From the NCBI RefSeq assembly GCF_900176135.1, contig NZ_FWWW01000077.1, positions 1 to 64,000 of the forward strand: a DNA stretch of 64,000 nt, read 5' to 3'. Below the pieces are notes generated by a model. The model had not been told where the DNA came from. It was given only the letters and a program-made list of their open reading frames with translations, and did no database searches. The DNA is from Hymenobacter roseosalivarius DSM 11622 (GTDB taxonomy: Bacteria > Bacteroidota > Bacteroidia > Cytophagales > Hymenobacteraceae). This document shows positions 44,355 through 53,914 of this stretch, one piece after another. The position numbers were made by a program, and so were the translations under genes. Numbering within the stretch: the stretch's first letter is position 1; each line of letters opens with the position of its first letter.

Positions 44355-46155
44355 AATATTGACGCAGGTTTTTCCAGTCAAATAACTCAGAAGAGCTTTC
44401 CACTTTATTGCGCTGCATAATTCGCTCGCGCCGATTGAGAAGCACGAAATTCCAGAGCATGTTGGTGAGCTCTTCGGCGGCTTCGTCGAAGCTCTTTTCC
44501 TGGCGCTGCACCACATAAATGCCTTTGTCTTCGTGATTGGGTACGTTCTGCATCACGTAGTCGCCAAAGCCGGATAAGTCGCTGGTAATAGCTGGTACGC
44601 CGCGGGCCACGCACTCCAGCGGCGTATAGCCCCAGGGCTCATAATAGGAAGGGAAAATGCCCAGGTGGCAGCCGCGTACAAATTGGCCGTATTCCATGCC
44701 AAACAAAGGCGACGTAGGCGAAACAAAATCGGGATGATACACGATTTTTACGCGGTCGTGCTGGTTATTAATCAGGTTGGAGCGCCGCAGAAAATTCAGA
44801 ATATCATCCTTCGCGTCATCGATTAAGTTGTGGGTGATGACTGAAGGTAGTTGCGTCGTTTTCCAGCTTTGCAGGGTGCGGCGGTAGCGCAGACGCCAAT
44901 AGTCATCCACCATATCCGAGAGGTTGGGTAGGCGATGATCAGTGCTGGCGGCGGCAGCGTATACGAGTCGCTCACCTACCTGCCGCTCAATGGCCGCGCA
45001 GGTTTCGCGCACCTCATCCAGCACCGCCCGGCTTTGGAGCACCAATGGGTTGATGCTGGTAAAGGGGCGCTTCGTGATGAAGAACATGACTACCTGCCCT
45101 TCCATACCGCTTTGCTGCAAGCGGTAATTCAGGCGGGCTAAGGCCTCCAGCGTTATATCAAAGCCCTTGTTATGATACTCATAGCGCCCCGAGGTAAACA
45201 TGTACAGCGTGTTATCCAGATCGAAAGCGTAGCTCTGGAAAAAGTGCGCCATCACAAAGTCATGAATTTTGGCCTTGTACTGCTGGTGCAGATTCTGGAA
45301 CTCGTGCAGGGCCACGAAGCGCTCAATATTGAGGCCGTTGGGCAGCACCGCGTCCGGAATTCTATCCAGTAAATAAATGCACTCGCGCACCGTCAGCTCG
45401 CTCACGGTGGTGAACACATGAGAGCCGTGGGCGGCAGCGCGCTCCACTCGTACGGCCGTTTCGATGTTGAAATTGCGCGATTCTGCCTCCCAATCGACCT
45501 GCATGAGGTGATCGTAGAAGTTGGGGTCGTTCATGGCCAAGTAGCGGCCCAGCAACGTAGCGTGCGTGGTAAACACAATGTGAACCGGCACCTGCTCGCG
45601 GCGTAACACCGGAATAGCCACGCCCGTCATCCACTCGTGGAAATGCGCTACTATACGTTGAGGCGGCACCACTTCGGCGGTCAGAATTTGCAGAAAAATA
45701 GTAGCCAGATGCCCAAAGGCTTCTACCTGATGCAAGAGGTCATCGTGGTCGGGCGTGGGGATGCCGTGGTGCTGCCAGAGGTCGGCTTTAATACTGCCCA
45801 GGCGGTCGTAGACCTGAAAGGGATTGATTAGTACCACCCGCGGCCGGCCGGTTATGAGCCAGGTGCCGTACTGTATGTCGTAGCCCAGCAGGCGCATTTG
45901 GCGCACGGCCCCGGCGAAAGGATCGGTCAGAAGCGTTAGCTCATGATCCTCCATGGGCTCAAACTCGCCCTGAGCCTGCTGGGGAAAATAAGGTCCTAAT
46001 AGGCAATACCGGTCGCCCCAACCCTGCACCGTGGCCGGTACTTTGGAGCGGATAACGGTATAAATGCCCCCCACCTGATTACAGACTTCCCAGGCGACTT
46101 CAACGAGCAGAGCATCGGGGGCAATGATTTCGGGGGCAGAGGCGGGTGGCTGCAT
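44317..46155 (-). CDS. Glycogen synthase, GT3 (eukaryote-like) family
   Basis: A 612-residue glycosyltransferase of the GT3 family, the type otherwise best known in animals and fungi. The start EVAWEVCNQVGGIYTVIRSK is the GT3 signature, where bacterial GlgA (GT5) reads quite differently. Further marks: HFHEWMTGVAIPVLR, FTTHATLLGRYLA, FTSGRYEYHNKGFDITLEAL and SYYEPWGYTPLECVARGVPAITSDLSGF. It should extend alpha-1,4-glucan from UDP-glucose. The regulatory N-terminal phosphorylation tail of animal enzymes is missing. The branching-type GH13 enzyme is encoded upstream on the same strand. Confidence 0.93.
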   Translation of the reverse strand: MQPPASAPEIIAPDALLVEVAWEVCNQVGGIYTVIRSKVPATVQGWGDRYCLLGPYFPQQAQGEFEPMEDHELTLLTDPFAGAVRQMRLLGYDIQYGTWLITGRPRVVLINPFQVYDRLGSIKADLWQHHGIPTPDHDDLLHQVEAFGHLATIFLQILTAEVVPPQRIVAHFHEWMTGVAIPVLRREQVPVHIVFTTHATLLGRYLAMNDPNFYDHLMQVDWEAESRNFNIETAVRVERAAAHGSHVFTTVSELTVRECIYLLDRIPDAVLPNGLNIERFVALHEFQNLHQQYKAKIHDFVMAHFFQSYAFDLDNTLYMFTSGRYEYHNKGFDITLEALARLNYRLQQSGMEGQVVMFFITKRPFTSINPLVLQSRAVLDEVRETCAAIERQVGERLVYAAAASTDHRLPNLSDMVDDYWRLRYRRTLQSWKTTQLPSVITHNLIDDAKDDILNFLRRSNLINNQHDRVKIVYHPDFVSPTSPLFGMEYGQFVRGCHLGIFPSYYEPWGYTPLECVARGVPAITSDLSGFGDYVMQNVPNHEDKGIYVVQRQEKSFDEAAEELTNMLWNFVLLNRRERIMQRNKVESSSELFDWKNLRQYYDRAYSLALERK

Positions 46156-46298
46156 ATACGCAAGGTTTTAGGAGGTCGTAGCTCTGGCAAGATAAACGTG
46201 CTCACGGATTTTCCGCAGGCTGGCACGTAGCAAAACGCGGAAGAGCGCAGAACTCGCTACTTGCTCTGCGCTCTTCTCTAAGATTCGATTTACGACTT

Positions 46299-48107
46299 TT
46301 ACTGCGAGATAATCAAGACCGAGTATGGTGCCAGCCCAAAACAGGCGTGAAATGGTAACTCATCATACTCGCCTTCCTCCGCTTCGGCTCCGAAACTTTC
46401 GAAGTTGCCAAACTCTTGATCGTAGCCAGCCCAGTCGCTATTAAACCGCACCTGCCACTGGCCAGCCGTAGGCAGCCCGATGCAATACCCGTCTTGCGTG
46501 GTATCGGCGAAGTTGGCCAGGATGATGGTTTCATCGCCGGGGCCACCTTGGTCCCAGCGGCGGAAGGCGATAGTCTTGGCCTCGTTATTAATATGAAAAA
46601 CCTCCGTGTGCTGGCCGGAAAGGCCGCGTGTGGTGCCCGAAAAGTTGCGGCGCAGGGCAATCAGGTCGCGGTAAAGGTGAATCAGACCGCTGTGTTTTTC
46701 GGCGTGGCTCCAGTCCAGGGGTTGGTCGTCGGAGAAAAAGCCATCGGCCAGCATAGCCTGGCCCTGAAACAGCATCGGAACGCCAGGGGACGTGAGCACC
46801 AGCGCCGCACCCAGGGTAGCACGCTTTTTCGGGTACCAGTTATTCGCCGCGCTGGGCATAATTTCCTCCGGCACCCGCGATTTTCCGTTGGCTACCTCGT
46901 CGTGCGACTCGGTGTAAATAACCCGCTGGAAGGCGTCGCCATTGTAGGTCTGAGCGATGGCGCCGGCGACGGCCTGCATGTCGCGGTCGGCGTCGTGTTG
47001 GGTCGTCAGGGCTTCGCGAATGGGATACACGAAGGCCGCATCCCACTGCGTAGAAAATCCCTGTCCGTCCTGATCGGTGGGGCGCGTGATGTACTCGTTG
47101 CCCAATAAATCCTCGGCAATCGTGATTTTCCAGGGCATACGCGCCTGAATCTCCTCGTTGATCCAGCACATCAGGTCCCAGCCTTCGGGCAAATTGGTGG
47201 AGGGGTCGGTGCTGCCGTGCACGTTGCGAATGTGGGAAATGGAGTCGGCCCGCAGGCCATCGACCCGAAACTCTTCTAGCCACATCAGGGCATTGTCGCG
47301 GATGTACTGGCGCACCTGGGGGCGGCCGTAGTCGGGGCGGTTGTGGCCCCAGGGCGTTTCGGCCCGCCAGTCGTTGTAGAAATAAATGCCGCCGCCATCG
47401 TTTTCCTGCCAGCCATCAAACTGCCACAGGTCAAGGTCGCCGGGACCAAAGTGGTTGTAGACTACGTCCAGAATAATAGCTATGCCGTGTTTGTGAGCCT
47501 CTTTTACCAGCTGCTTAAAAGCGTGGGCCCCACCGTAATCGGTTTCGATAGCAAAAGGGTGGGAGGGATTATAACCCCAGCTGCGGCTGCCCGGAAATTC
47601 CGTGGGGGGCATTATTTCGAGGGCATTGATGCCTAATTGCCGCAAATAATCCAGCTTCTCGATAACGTCGTGAAAAGTGCCCGGCTTGTCAGGATCGGGA
47701 GCGTTGAAGGTGCCCACATGTATCTCATAAATGACGAGCGTGTTCCAAGGGGGCATTTCAAAATGGTCGTCCTCCCACTCAAAATCGTGGTTTGGTACCA
47801 CGGAATTGCCGGCCGAGTGCGTGACTTCGCGGGCGTACGGGTCATTTTTACTTAGTTCCTGGCCGTTGTAGCAGATTAAGAACCGGTACTCGTCGCCGGG
47901 TTTGGCACCAGCTATATCAGCGGCCCAATAGCCGTCGGCCTCGGGTTGGAGCGGGTTGCTTTTACCGGCCCAGTCGTTGAAAGTGCCTATTACGTTGACT
48001 TCTTCGGCGTGGGGCGCCCATACGCGAAAAATAGTGCCGGCAAGGTGCGGAATAGCGCCCATACCCGGCTGGAGGGTAGAAGCGGAAGGGGTGGGGTGAG
48101 AAGGCAT
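46299..48107 (-). CDS. GH13 enzyme, branching-enzyme type, with CBM48
   Basis: A 602-residue alpha-amylase-superfamily enzyme. Residues about 20-105 are a CBM48 module (GTIFRVWAPHAEEVNVIGTFNDW). The catalytic barrel shows DVVYNHFGPGD, the nucleophile region FRVDGLRADSI, the acid/base in ITIAEDLLG and the HD pair in YTESHDEVANG. The C-terminal beta domain ends with CFGLAPYSVLIISQ. The layout suits a glycogen branching enzyme or a related alpha-glucanotransferase; the nearby GT3 synthase favours branching. The start at 48107 gives a 20-residue flexible N-end. Confidence 0.85.
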   Translation of the reverse strand: MPSHPTPSASTLQPGMGAIPHLAGTIFRVWAPHAEEVNVIGTFNDWAGKSNPLQPEADGYWAADIAGAKPGDEYRFLICYNGQELSKNDPYAREVTHSAGNSVVPNHDFEWEDDHFEMPPWNTLVIYEIHVGTFNAPDPDKPGTFHDVIEKLDYLRQLGINALEIMPPTEFPGSRSWGYNPSHPFAIETDYGGAHAFKQLVKEAHKHGIAIILDVVYNHFGPGDLDLWQFDGWQENDGGGIYFYNDWRAETPWGHNRPDYGRPQVRQYIRDNALMWLEEFRVDGLRADSISHIRNVHGSTDPSTNLPEGWDLMCWINEEIQARMPWKITIAEDLLGNEYITRPTDQDGQGFSTQWDAAFVYPIREALTTQHDADRDMQAVAGAIAQTYNGDAFQRVIYTESHDEVANGKSRVPEEIMPSAANNWYPKKRATLGAALVLTSPGVPMLFQGQAMLADGFFSDDQPLDWSHAEKHSGLIHLYRDLIALRRNFSGTTRGLSGQHTEVFHINNEAKTIAFRRWDQGGPGDETIILANFADTTQDGYCIGLPTAGQWQVRFNSDWAGYDQEFGNFESFGAEAEEGEYDELPFHACFGLAPYSVLIISQ

Positions 48108-48335
48108 TTAGGTGGGTAGTAAAACACGGAGCCGTCGCTACAAGAACTGGACGGTAGACGGTGTTTAACTGCCGAGGTCGTTGTTTGGTTGTCGGGTGGT
48201 GGCTGGGAAAAGTGCGAACACGAGACGTTGGCCGGTAATAAATTGCGGGCGCTTCGTGTTTAAATTTGCCCCCCAGCCTCGCCCAACCTATCAGGCGGCG
48301 GCTGGTTGTTGAATTCTCATATCTATCTCGCTTTC

Positions 48336-48737
48336 ATGGCTCGACCCAAACCTGTTCGTTACGGCCTATACCCCTGGACTCCCGATTATGGCCTTCGCTA
48401 CATCCATCCGGCCAACCGCCGCACCTTTGAGTGGCTAGAGCCGATTGGTAAATTATTTGAGAAAATTGATGAAACCGAGGATTGGATTCTGATTCGTTAC
48501 GACGAGCAGCAGTTTAAAGTGAGTAGTGAACTATTCACGGAGTTGAGCGAGAAACCCGTGTTTAGCTTCGGCGATTTAGTGGAAGAAATAAACCCCGAGC
48601 CGGGTCGGGCACCGCACCGCGGCCTCATCTCTGACGTATACTGGGACGAAAGCCGCGACCGGCCCCGATTCCAAATCGTGGAGAAAAAGCGCAAAATAAA
48701 GCGGGTGTTTGAGCCCGAAGAGTTGCGCAGCGTGTAA
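48336..48737 (+). CDS. Small protein of unknown function
   Basis: A 133-residue cytoplasmic protein beginning MARPKPVRYGLYPWTPDYGL with many aromatic residues. The middle (DWILIRYDEQQFKVSSELFT) and the basic end (QIVEKKRKIKRVFEPEELRSV) suggest a compact alpha/beta fold. I do not recognise it. ATG at 48336 is preferred over an upstream in-frame codon at 48306. A perfect terminator follows. A copy of the G6C word lies 70 bases upstream. Confidence 0.72.
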   Translation: MARPKPVRYGLYPWTPDYGLRYIHPANRRTFEWLEPIGKLFEKIDETEDWILIRYDEQQFKVSSELFTELSEKPVFSFGDLVEEINPEPGRAPHRGLISDVYWDESRDRPRFQIVEKKRKIKRVFEPEELRSV

Positions 48738-48768
48738 CGGTCATTTCCTTCTGCGTTAGAAATTCTAA

Positions 48769-48810
48769 CGGAAAAAGCCCCCCGGATAGCTATCCGGGGG
48801 GCTTTTTCCG
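48769..48810. terminator. Perfect palindromic bidirectional terminator
   Basis: A 42-base perfect palindrome, CGGAAAAAGCCCCCCGGATA and its complement, with A5 and T5 tracts. It separates the convergent genes at 48336 (+) and 48819 (-). Confidence 0.9.
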
Positions 48811-48818
48811 TGAATAAC

Positions 48819-50165
48819 CTATTGCAAACCGACTGCAATACCGATGACCACAGCCAGTGCGCCCAATACCAGCAGCCCCAGATATAAAGGCAGCGCAAAT
48901 TTCCACCACGCATCAAACCGTACCCCGCAGGCCGCCACAATGGCCATCAGCGCGCCGTTGGTGGGCGTAATCAGCTCGCAGAGGCCAGCGCCGTATTGGT
49001 AGGCCAGCACCGTGACCTGCCGCGACAAGCCCAGCAAATCGGAGAGGGGCGTGAGTATGGGCATGGTGAGCACCGCCTGCCCGCTTACGCTGGGCACGGG
49101 CAAATGCAACGTCGTATGAACTGCCATCATACCCAGGGCCGACAGCGTAACTGGCAGCCCCGCCAGCGGCGCAGACAGGCCCTGCACGATAGTGTCCACG
49201 ATCTGGCCCTGCTCCAGCACCACAAAAATGGCGCGGGCAAAGCCGATAAGCAGCGCCGAAAATGCTAAGTCGCGGAAGCCGGCAATGAAGCTTTCCGCTG
49301 TGCCCGTAAGGCCGAGCCCGCCTACTAAGCCGGCGGCCACGCCCAGTACGAAAAACAGCGCGCCCATCTGCTCAAATTCCCAACCCAGATTGAGCACACC
49401 GTAGGTAAACGCGGCAAACGTGAGCAGCAGCAACAGCAGCACCAGCCCGTGACGGCCCGCGCCGCCCGCCGCTTCGGTTTCCGCTTCTGCTGTTTCGGGG
49501 GCTATGCGGTGGCGGGCAGCGTAGCGCATGGTGCCGCCAATCCAGAGGGCCAGGGCGGCGGCAAGGAAAATCAGCCGAAATCCGGCACCGGAAAGCAGCG
49601 GTAATTGGGCAAGCTTTTGGGCAATACCTACTTGGAAAGGGTTAATCGGGCTGAATGCTGCCCCTACGGCGGCGGCCCCCAGACTCACCGCCGCGGCCGT
49701 AAGAACCGGGTAGCCCAGGCGGCGCATAAGAACCAGCAATACGGGCACCAGCGGAATGATTTCTTCCTGCATATTCTCCAGCGCGCCCATCGTGGCGAAG
49801 AGTAGAGAAATAAGTGGAATAACAAGTGCCTCCCGCCCCCGAAAGCGGGCCAACAGCCAATCGACACCTCGCCGCAGGGCTCCGGTATAGTCTACTACCG
49901 TAAAAGCCCCACCCGTCAGAAAGACGAAGAAGATGACGCTGGCCGCTTCCTGCAAACCCCGTGGGATGCTGACAACAGCCTCCAGGGGACTTACCGGCGA
50001 AGGCGCTACCCGATGATAGGAGCCTGGAACAACGACTTCGCGGCCGGTGGCCGCATCGGTGCGGCGCTCAAATATGCCGGCGGGCAGCACGTAGCTTAGC
50101 AGCGTGGCCAGCACGATAAACCCAACCAGCAGAACCAGCGGGTGCGGAAAGCGAAAGGTATTCAT
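48819..50165 (-). CDS. YfcC/DcuC-type carboxylate or amino-acid carrier
   Basis: A 448-residue membrane protein with about 12 helices. It belongs to the YfcC-like family (DcuC superfamily): RFPHPLVLLVGFIVLATLLSYVLPAG at the start with an extracytoplasmic insert near residues 33-60. Later come FFVFLTGGAFTVVDYTGAL, the hairpin loop FATMGALENMQEEIIPLVP and AAVGAAFSPINPFQVGIA. The substrate of the family is not settled (C4-dicarboxylates, amino acids or peptides). The frame is open to 50198; ATG at 50165 starts the first helix and is preferred. Confidence 0.85.
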   Translation of the reverse strand: MNTFRFPHPLVLLVGFIVLATLLSYVLPAGIFERRTDAATGREVVVPGSYHRVAPSPVSPLEAVVSIPRGLQEAASVIFFVFLTGGAFTVVDYTGALRRGVDWLLARFRGREALVIPLISLLFATMGALENMQEEIIPLVPVLLVLMRRLGYPVLTAAAVSLGAAAVGAAFSPINPFQVGIAQKLAQLPLLSGAGFRLIFLAAALALWIGGTMRYAARHRIAPETAEAETEAAGGAGRHGLVLLLLLLTFAAFTYGVLNLGWEFEQMGALFFVLGVAAGLVGGLGLTGTAESFIAGFRDLAFSALLIGFARAIFVVLEQGQIVDTIVQGLSAPLAGLPVTLSALGMMAVHTTLHLPVPSVSGQAVLTMPILTPLSDLLGLSRQVTVLAYQYGAGLCELITPTNGALMAIVAACGVRFDAWWKFALPLYLGLLVLGALAVVIGIAVGLQ

Positions 50166-50269
50166 GACGTGGAATAAGGAATGCTGAACTGTAAGCAAAC
50201 ATCCACGAAAAATCCGATTCCCTGCTAGGGTATCCTAAATCTACGTCGGCCTGAGATGAATTATGCCGA

Positions 50270-51256
50270 CTAAAGTTCGGTAGTGGAAGGCTGACCGCTT
50301 TCCCAGCAGGTGAGCGAATTGATGGTCGCGTCGGCGATATTAGTCAGGGCTTCGCGGGTCAGAAATGCCTGGTGGCCAGTGATGAGCACGTTGGGCTGAG
50401 CCAATAGCTGAGCAAAGGTTTCGTCGTGGGGGGCGTCGCGGGTACGGTCGTTGAAAAACAAGCCTTTTTCGTGCTCATACACGTCGAGGCCAAGGTAGCC
50501 GAGCTGCCCGCTTTGCATGGCCGCCAGCGCATCCTGGGTGTTCAGTACGCCGCCCCGACCAGTGTTAATCAACATCACCCCAGGCTTCATCTGGGCCAGT
50601 AGTTCCTGGTTAATTAAGTAATGCGTGTGCCCATTGAGCGGGGTATGGAGGGTGATGACATCGGCGCGGGCACACAGGTCCTCCAGCGTCGTGTAAGTCA
50701 GGCCCAACTCGGTGCTTAGCATAACATCGGGGGCCACATCATACCCTAGCAGCTGGCAGCCGAAACCGTGCATAATGCGAGCCACTACCCCGCCGATACG
50801 TCCGCAACCGATGATGCCCACGGTTTTGCCGTGCAGATCAAACCCAATCAGATTGTCCAGCCGGAAGTCATTGGCCCGCAGCTGCTGATCAGCCAGATGC
50901 AGGCGACGGTTCAAAGCTAAAATAAGCGCTACGGTGTGCTCACCAATAGCGTAGGGCGAATAGATGGGCACGTTGGCCACGCGTATACCTAAGCGGTGGG
51001 CGGCGGCCAGGTCCACATTATCGTAGCCCGCAGCCCGGGCGGCCACGTAGCGTACACCGGCCGCGTGTAGCTGCTCCAGTACCGGGGCCGACGCGTCGTC
51101 GTTGGTGAAAACGGCTACGGCCTGGCTGCCCTGGGCTTGTTTTGCTGTTTCAAGGCTCAGCGGCGCATCAAGGAAGCGTAGCTCGTGCTGCCCCTGTGCG
51201 GACTGGGTCAGATAGTCTTGCTCGAAAGCGTGGGCGCTGAATACGGTAACGTGCAT
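50270..51256 (-). CDS. ldhA: D-lactate dehydrogenase / D-2-hydroxyacid dehydrogenase
   Basis: A 328-residue NAD-dependent dehydrogenase of the LdhA type. NAD motif GKTVGIIGCGRIGGVVA (about 142-159), substrate-binding ARAAGYDNVDL, the catalytic Arg in NTGRGGVLNTQDAL, Glu in LGLDVYEHEKGLFF and the His in ITGHQAFLT. The YEHE and FFNDRT stretches match fermentative D-lactate dehydrogenases, so pyruvate reduction is likely. ATG at 51256. Confidence 0.92.
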   Translation of the reverse strand: MHVTVFSAHAFEQDYLTQSAQGQHELRFLDAPLSLETAKQAQGSQAVAVFTNDDASAPVLEQLHAAGVRYVAARAAGYDNVDLAAAHRLGIRVANVPIYSPYAIGEHTVALILALNRRLHLADQQLRANDFRLDNLIGFDLHGKTVGIIGCGRIGGVVARIMHGFGCQLLGYDVAPDVMLSTELGLTYTTLEDLCARADVITLHTPLNGHTHYLINQELLAQMKPGVMLINTGRGGVLNTQDALAAMQSGQLGYLGLDVYEHEKGLFFNDRTRDAPHDETFAQLLAQPNVLITGHQAFLTREALTNIADATINSLTCWESGQPSTTEL

Positions 51257-51427
51257 ACAAGAAGGAAAGGGGGAATGCTGGTAAAGGGCTGATTACCTGC
51301 TGAACTATTGCGCCGCAGTCAGCAAGGACAAAGCTAGGCTGACGCTTAGGGCAATACTCTGAGATGAACCAAGTGAAGAGCTGACTTTACGCAGCAAACC
51401 TGAGTTGTTTTCAGGCCGCCAAAAGGC

Positions 51428-51552
51428 TGTAGAGACGCGTATTCGCGTCTAATCGTTGAACCGAAGGTCAGCACAGCTAACGACTGGAACCGTACCATTC
51501 CGTTCACCTAAACACCGACCGCGACGATTAGACGCGAATACGCGTCTCTACA
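51428..51552. repeat. Modular hairpin element, copy B (GTAGAGACGC type)
   Basis: 125 bases. The 29-base arms match perfectly (left from 51428: TGTAGAGACGCGTATTCGCG, continuing TCTAATCGT). Each arm contains its own small hairpin, AGACGCG-TATT-CGCGTCT. On the right, 51553-51571 carries CTAACTCCAACAGCTTC, which resembles the outer end of the element in the EamA gene. The rest of the gap 51257-51585 holds nothing else I recognise. Confidence 0.85.
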
Positions 51553-51585
51553 CACTAACTCCAACAGCTTCTAAGAGAAGATTGC

Positions 51586-51861
51586 CTAGGCCGCCGCGAT
51601 GTCGTGGTGTTCATCTATGGCCTTATCCATAGCTTCCCGGAAAGTATATAAGAGCTTATTGCGCTCAGCATCAGGCATACTTTCAAGTGCCTGTTCAAAA
51701 GTAGTTCGGTACACATGCACCATAAACTCCGGGCCATGGCTGGCCAAAAATCCGTCGTGGATGCTTTTAAACACTACCTTCTCAGCTGAAGAGATAGAAA
51801 GCGAAAGCGCCAACCATTGCTTGGCATTATTGGCTAAGCTGAGGCGTAAATCTTCATTCAT
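51586..51861 (-). CDS. Small helical protein of unknown function
   Basis: A 91-residue, probably all-helical protein: LSLANNAKQWLALSLSISSAEKV, FMVHVYRTTFEQALESMPDAERNKLL and MDKAIDEHHDIAAA. Acidic, no signal, no cysteine. Family not recognised. It is 30 bases downstream of another small gene on the same strand and may be cotranscribed with it. Confidence 0.6.
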   Translation of the reverse strand: MNEDLRLSLANNAKQWLALSLSISSAEKVVFKSIHDGFLASHGPEFMVHVYRTTFEQALESMPDAERNKLLYTFREAMDKAIDEHHDIAAA

Positions 51862-51891
51862 AAGTGAACTGGAAAAAAGGAGAACAGAAAG

Positions 51892-52161
51892 TTAGAGAGA
51901 AGGAGGAAGCTCTGCGGGCCAGTTTACCTGCCGCAGCAGGACGCGGAACTCCGCTTCGGAAGCTAACCGACCCTGGAAGCTGTACAGCATCTGCCCGTCG
52001 ACGACTTCCAGTAGTGTTATCTCATCGTCTTCGTAAAGCACAATCGTTTCCTGGCCGCAGGCGCTGGGGCGGCTATAGCGCATTTGGCGGGGCGGCGAAC
52101 GAAATTCTGTGAAGCCAAAGGCTTGCAGCAGCTCCGCGGACGGTTGATAAAAAGCAGACAT
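51892..52161 (-). CDS. Small protein of unknown function
   Basis: An 89-residue protein with an N-terminal helix and a beta-rich middle (ETIVLYEDDEITLLEVVDGQ, MLYSFQGRLASEAEFRVLL). It is compact and cytoplasmic, with one cysteine. I do not recognise it. It is followed by the 91-residue gene on the same strand. Confidence 0.55.
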   Translation of the reverse strand: MSAFYQPSAELLQAFGFTEFRSPPRQMRYSRPSACGQETIVLYEDDEITLLEVVDGQMLYSFQGRLASEAEFRVLLRQVNWPAELPPSL

Positions 52162-52615
52162 ATAAAATGGCCCCTGATGAGAGCGCTAAGCAACTACGCC
52201 GAGCGGTAAGCTAAAAGACAGGTCAGTAAGCTGTTATCTGTAAGTAAAGTAGGAAGCGGACTACAACTACAGCATGTGCCGTATTGGCAGACCACGGCTT
52301 CTTCATCTGCTCTGATAAGCCAAAAGTCGGAGTGCGCCATGTAGTCAATCAATCCGGTTGCTTAAAACATAATAACACAAAGAGCGGTCCAGCTTAACCC
52401 AACTTCCGTCAACATAAGTAGCTATTCCAGTCTTTGTGGAAGCTATCATGCAAATATCTGTATAGCAATTGGTTATTTGTAAAAATAAACGAGTTGATAA
52501 AATATATAGCGTGTTGTCAGTAGGTCAACGAGTTTTCGCCGGCTATTACTTTGCCTAGCTTTTTGATGTTCGGTTCACTTCTGGATTTGCCCCCCAGCGC
52601 GGTAGTAGTGGGTAA
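52162..52615. other. Gap of about 450 bases without a recognised gene
   Basis: AT-rich in its second half (52430-52560). No reading frame with protein-like content, no tRNA and no clear TAnnTTTG box was found. A copy of the G6C word lies at 52587-52594 near the antiporter stop. Confidence 0.4.
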
Positions 52616-53914
52616 TTATGGCCGCCCCCCTACAGTTGATGAAGACTCCGCGGGCTGCATGGCGGCGGCGGTAGCAGCATCGAGGGGGCGTTGGGTACCG
52701 AAAAAAAGTCGGTAGAAGCCCAGCAGCTTACGTTTTTCCAGTACAAAGAAGAGCAGCGTACAGAAAACGGTTGTGAAAATAATGACCGCGAAGGTGATGG
52801 TTTGAATGGCTGGTCCGCTGGGCAGACCCCTCTGGGCAGGCAACGTAGCCAGTACGGCCGCGCCTAAGCCTTTGGGAATCATGATGCTCATGAAGGCCGT
52901 ATCAAAGAGCGGGGTTTTGGTATCGGCGGAGGCGAGAACTACCGGAATGCGTACCAGAAAGAGCAGAACGGTGATGGCGGCACCCAGCCCGATCAGGTAG
53001 GCGTTGTCGAGCACGATGGACATGCCCACGTACACGAAGAAAAACGTGCGCAGCAAAAACACCATTTCCGAGAAAAAGCCTTTTTCGGCCGCGGTCAGCT
53101 CGATGTGGCGCGTGGGCAGATAGCGGTAGAGCAGGCGCGGGCGCAGCAGAGTAACGTTGCCGAGGGTGATGCTGAAAAACAGCACCGCAATCGGGCCGCT
53201 GAAGTTCAGCAGCTCTACCAGTCCATACACGATAAAGACGAAGGCCGGCGTGGAAAAGCGGGTTTTGAGAAGCGTAGGTACTTTAGTCAGCAGTATCGAC
53301 CACAGGTAGCCGGTAGCGACGCCCGCTACTACAGCCAGCACCAGCGAGGTGAAAATCTGCCCGAACATGGAGCCCAGACTAAACGAAGCGCCCGTGTAAA
53401 GGCTGATCAGGGAGATGGGAATGGCCAGCGTGTACACGTCGCTAAACGCCGATTCCATAACCAATGTGGTGGAGGTTTGCTCCTGAATATCCACCTTCCG
53501 GGCCAGAGTGGTAACCACCGCGGAGGAAGTGCCCCCCAAAATGCTGCCCAGAATAACGGAGCTGAGAAAATCGAGGCCCGCGAACAGCTGGGCCATAGCT
53601 GCCACCAGCATGGTGGTCACGATGAAGTTGAGCGTAGTGAGCGTAACGGTACCCCGCAGCGCCGATTTCAACTGCTCAAAACGTACCTCTAGGCCACTCT
53701 CAAACAGAATAAATACCAGCACGATATTGGTAAACACTCTGCCCGCCTGCCCAAACGAAGCCGGATCGATAAGGTGAAATACCGGGCCTATCAGAATGCC
53801 AACCAGCAGTAAGCCCACCACGTCGGGAATGCGAGTTCGGTCAAACATCTCGGCCAGATAATGGCCGAAGAAAATCAGGAAACCAATAAAAATAATGAGA
53901 ACGGGAGTTATCAT
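52616..53914 (-). CDS. Cation/proton antiporter (CPA family)
   Basis: A 432-residue membrane protein with 12 to 13 helices of the Na+/H+ exchanger (KefB/NhaP-like) family. Landmarks: IPDVVGLLLVGILIGPVF, FESGLEVRFEQLKSAL, SVILGSILGGTSSAVVTTLA and SAFSDVYTLAIPISLIS, the unwound-helix/acidic-residue core. No KTN/TrkA-N nucleotide domain follows, so it is a bare exchanger. Ion specificity cannot be told. ATG at 53914 (MITPVLIIFIG) is preferred over a TTG at 53935. Confidence 0.9.
   Translation of the reverse strand: MITPVLIIFIGFLIFFGHYLAEMFDRTRIPDVVGLLLVGILIGPVFHLIDPASFGQAGRVFTNIVLVFILFESGLEVRFEQLKSALRGTVTLTTLNFIVTTMLVAAMAQLFAGLDFLSSVILGSILGGTSSAVVTTLARKVDIQEQTSTTLVMESAFSDVYTLAIPISLISLYTGASFSLGSMFGQIFTSLVLAVVAGVATGYLWSILLTKVPTLLKTRFSTPAFVFIVYGLVELLNFSGPIAVLFFSITLGNVTLLRPRLLYRYLPTRHIELTAAEKGFFSEMVFLLRTFFFVYVGMSIVLDNAYLIGLGAAITVLLFLVRIPVVLASADTKTPLFDTAFMSIMIPKGLGAAVLATLPAQRGLPSGPAIQTITFAVIIFTTVFCTLLFFVLEKRKLLGFYRLFFGTQRPLDAATAAAMQPAESSSTVGGRP

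Noticed and set aside
46416-47108. Plus-strand frame (230 residues) opposite the GH13 gene
   Set aside because: Antisense shadow of the branching-type enzyme.
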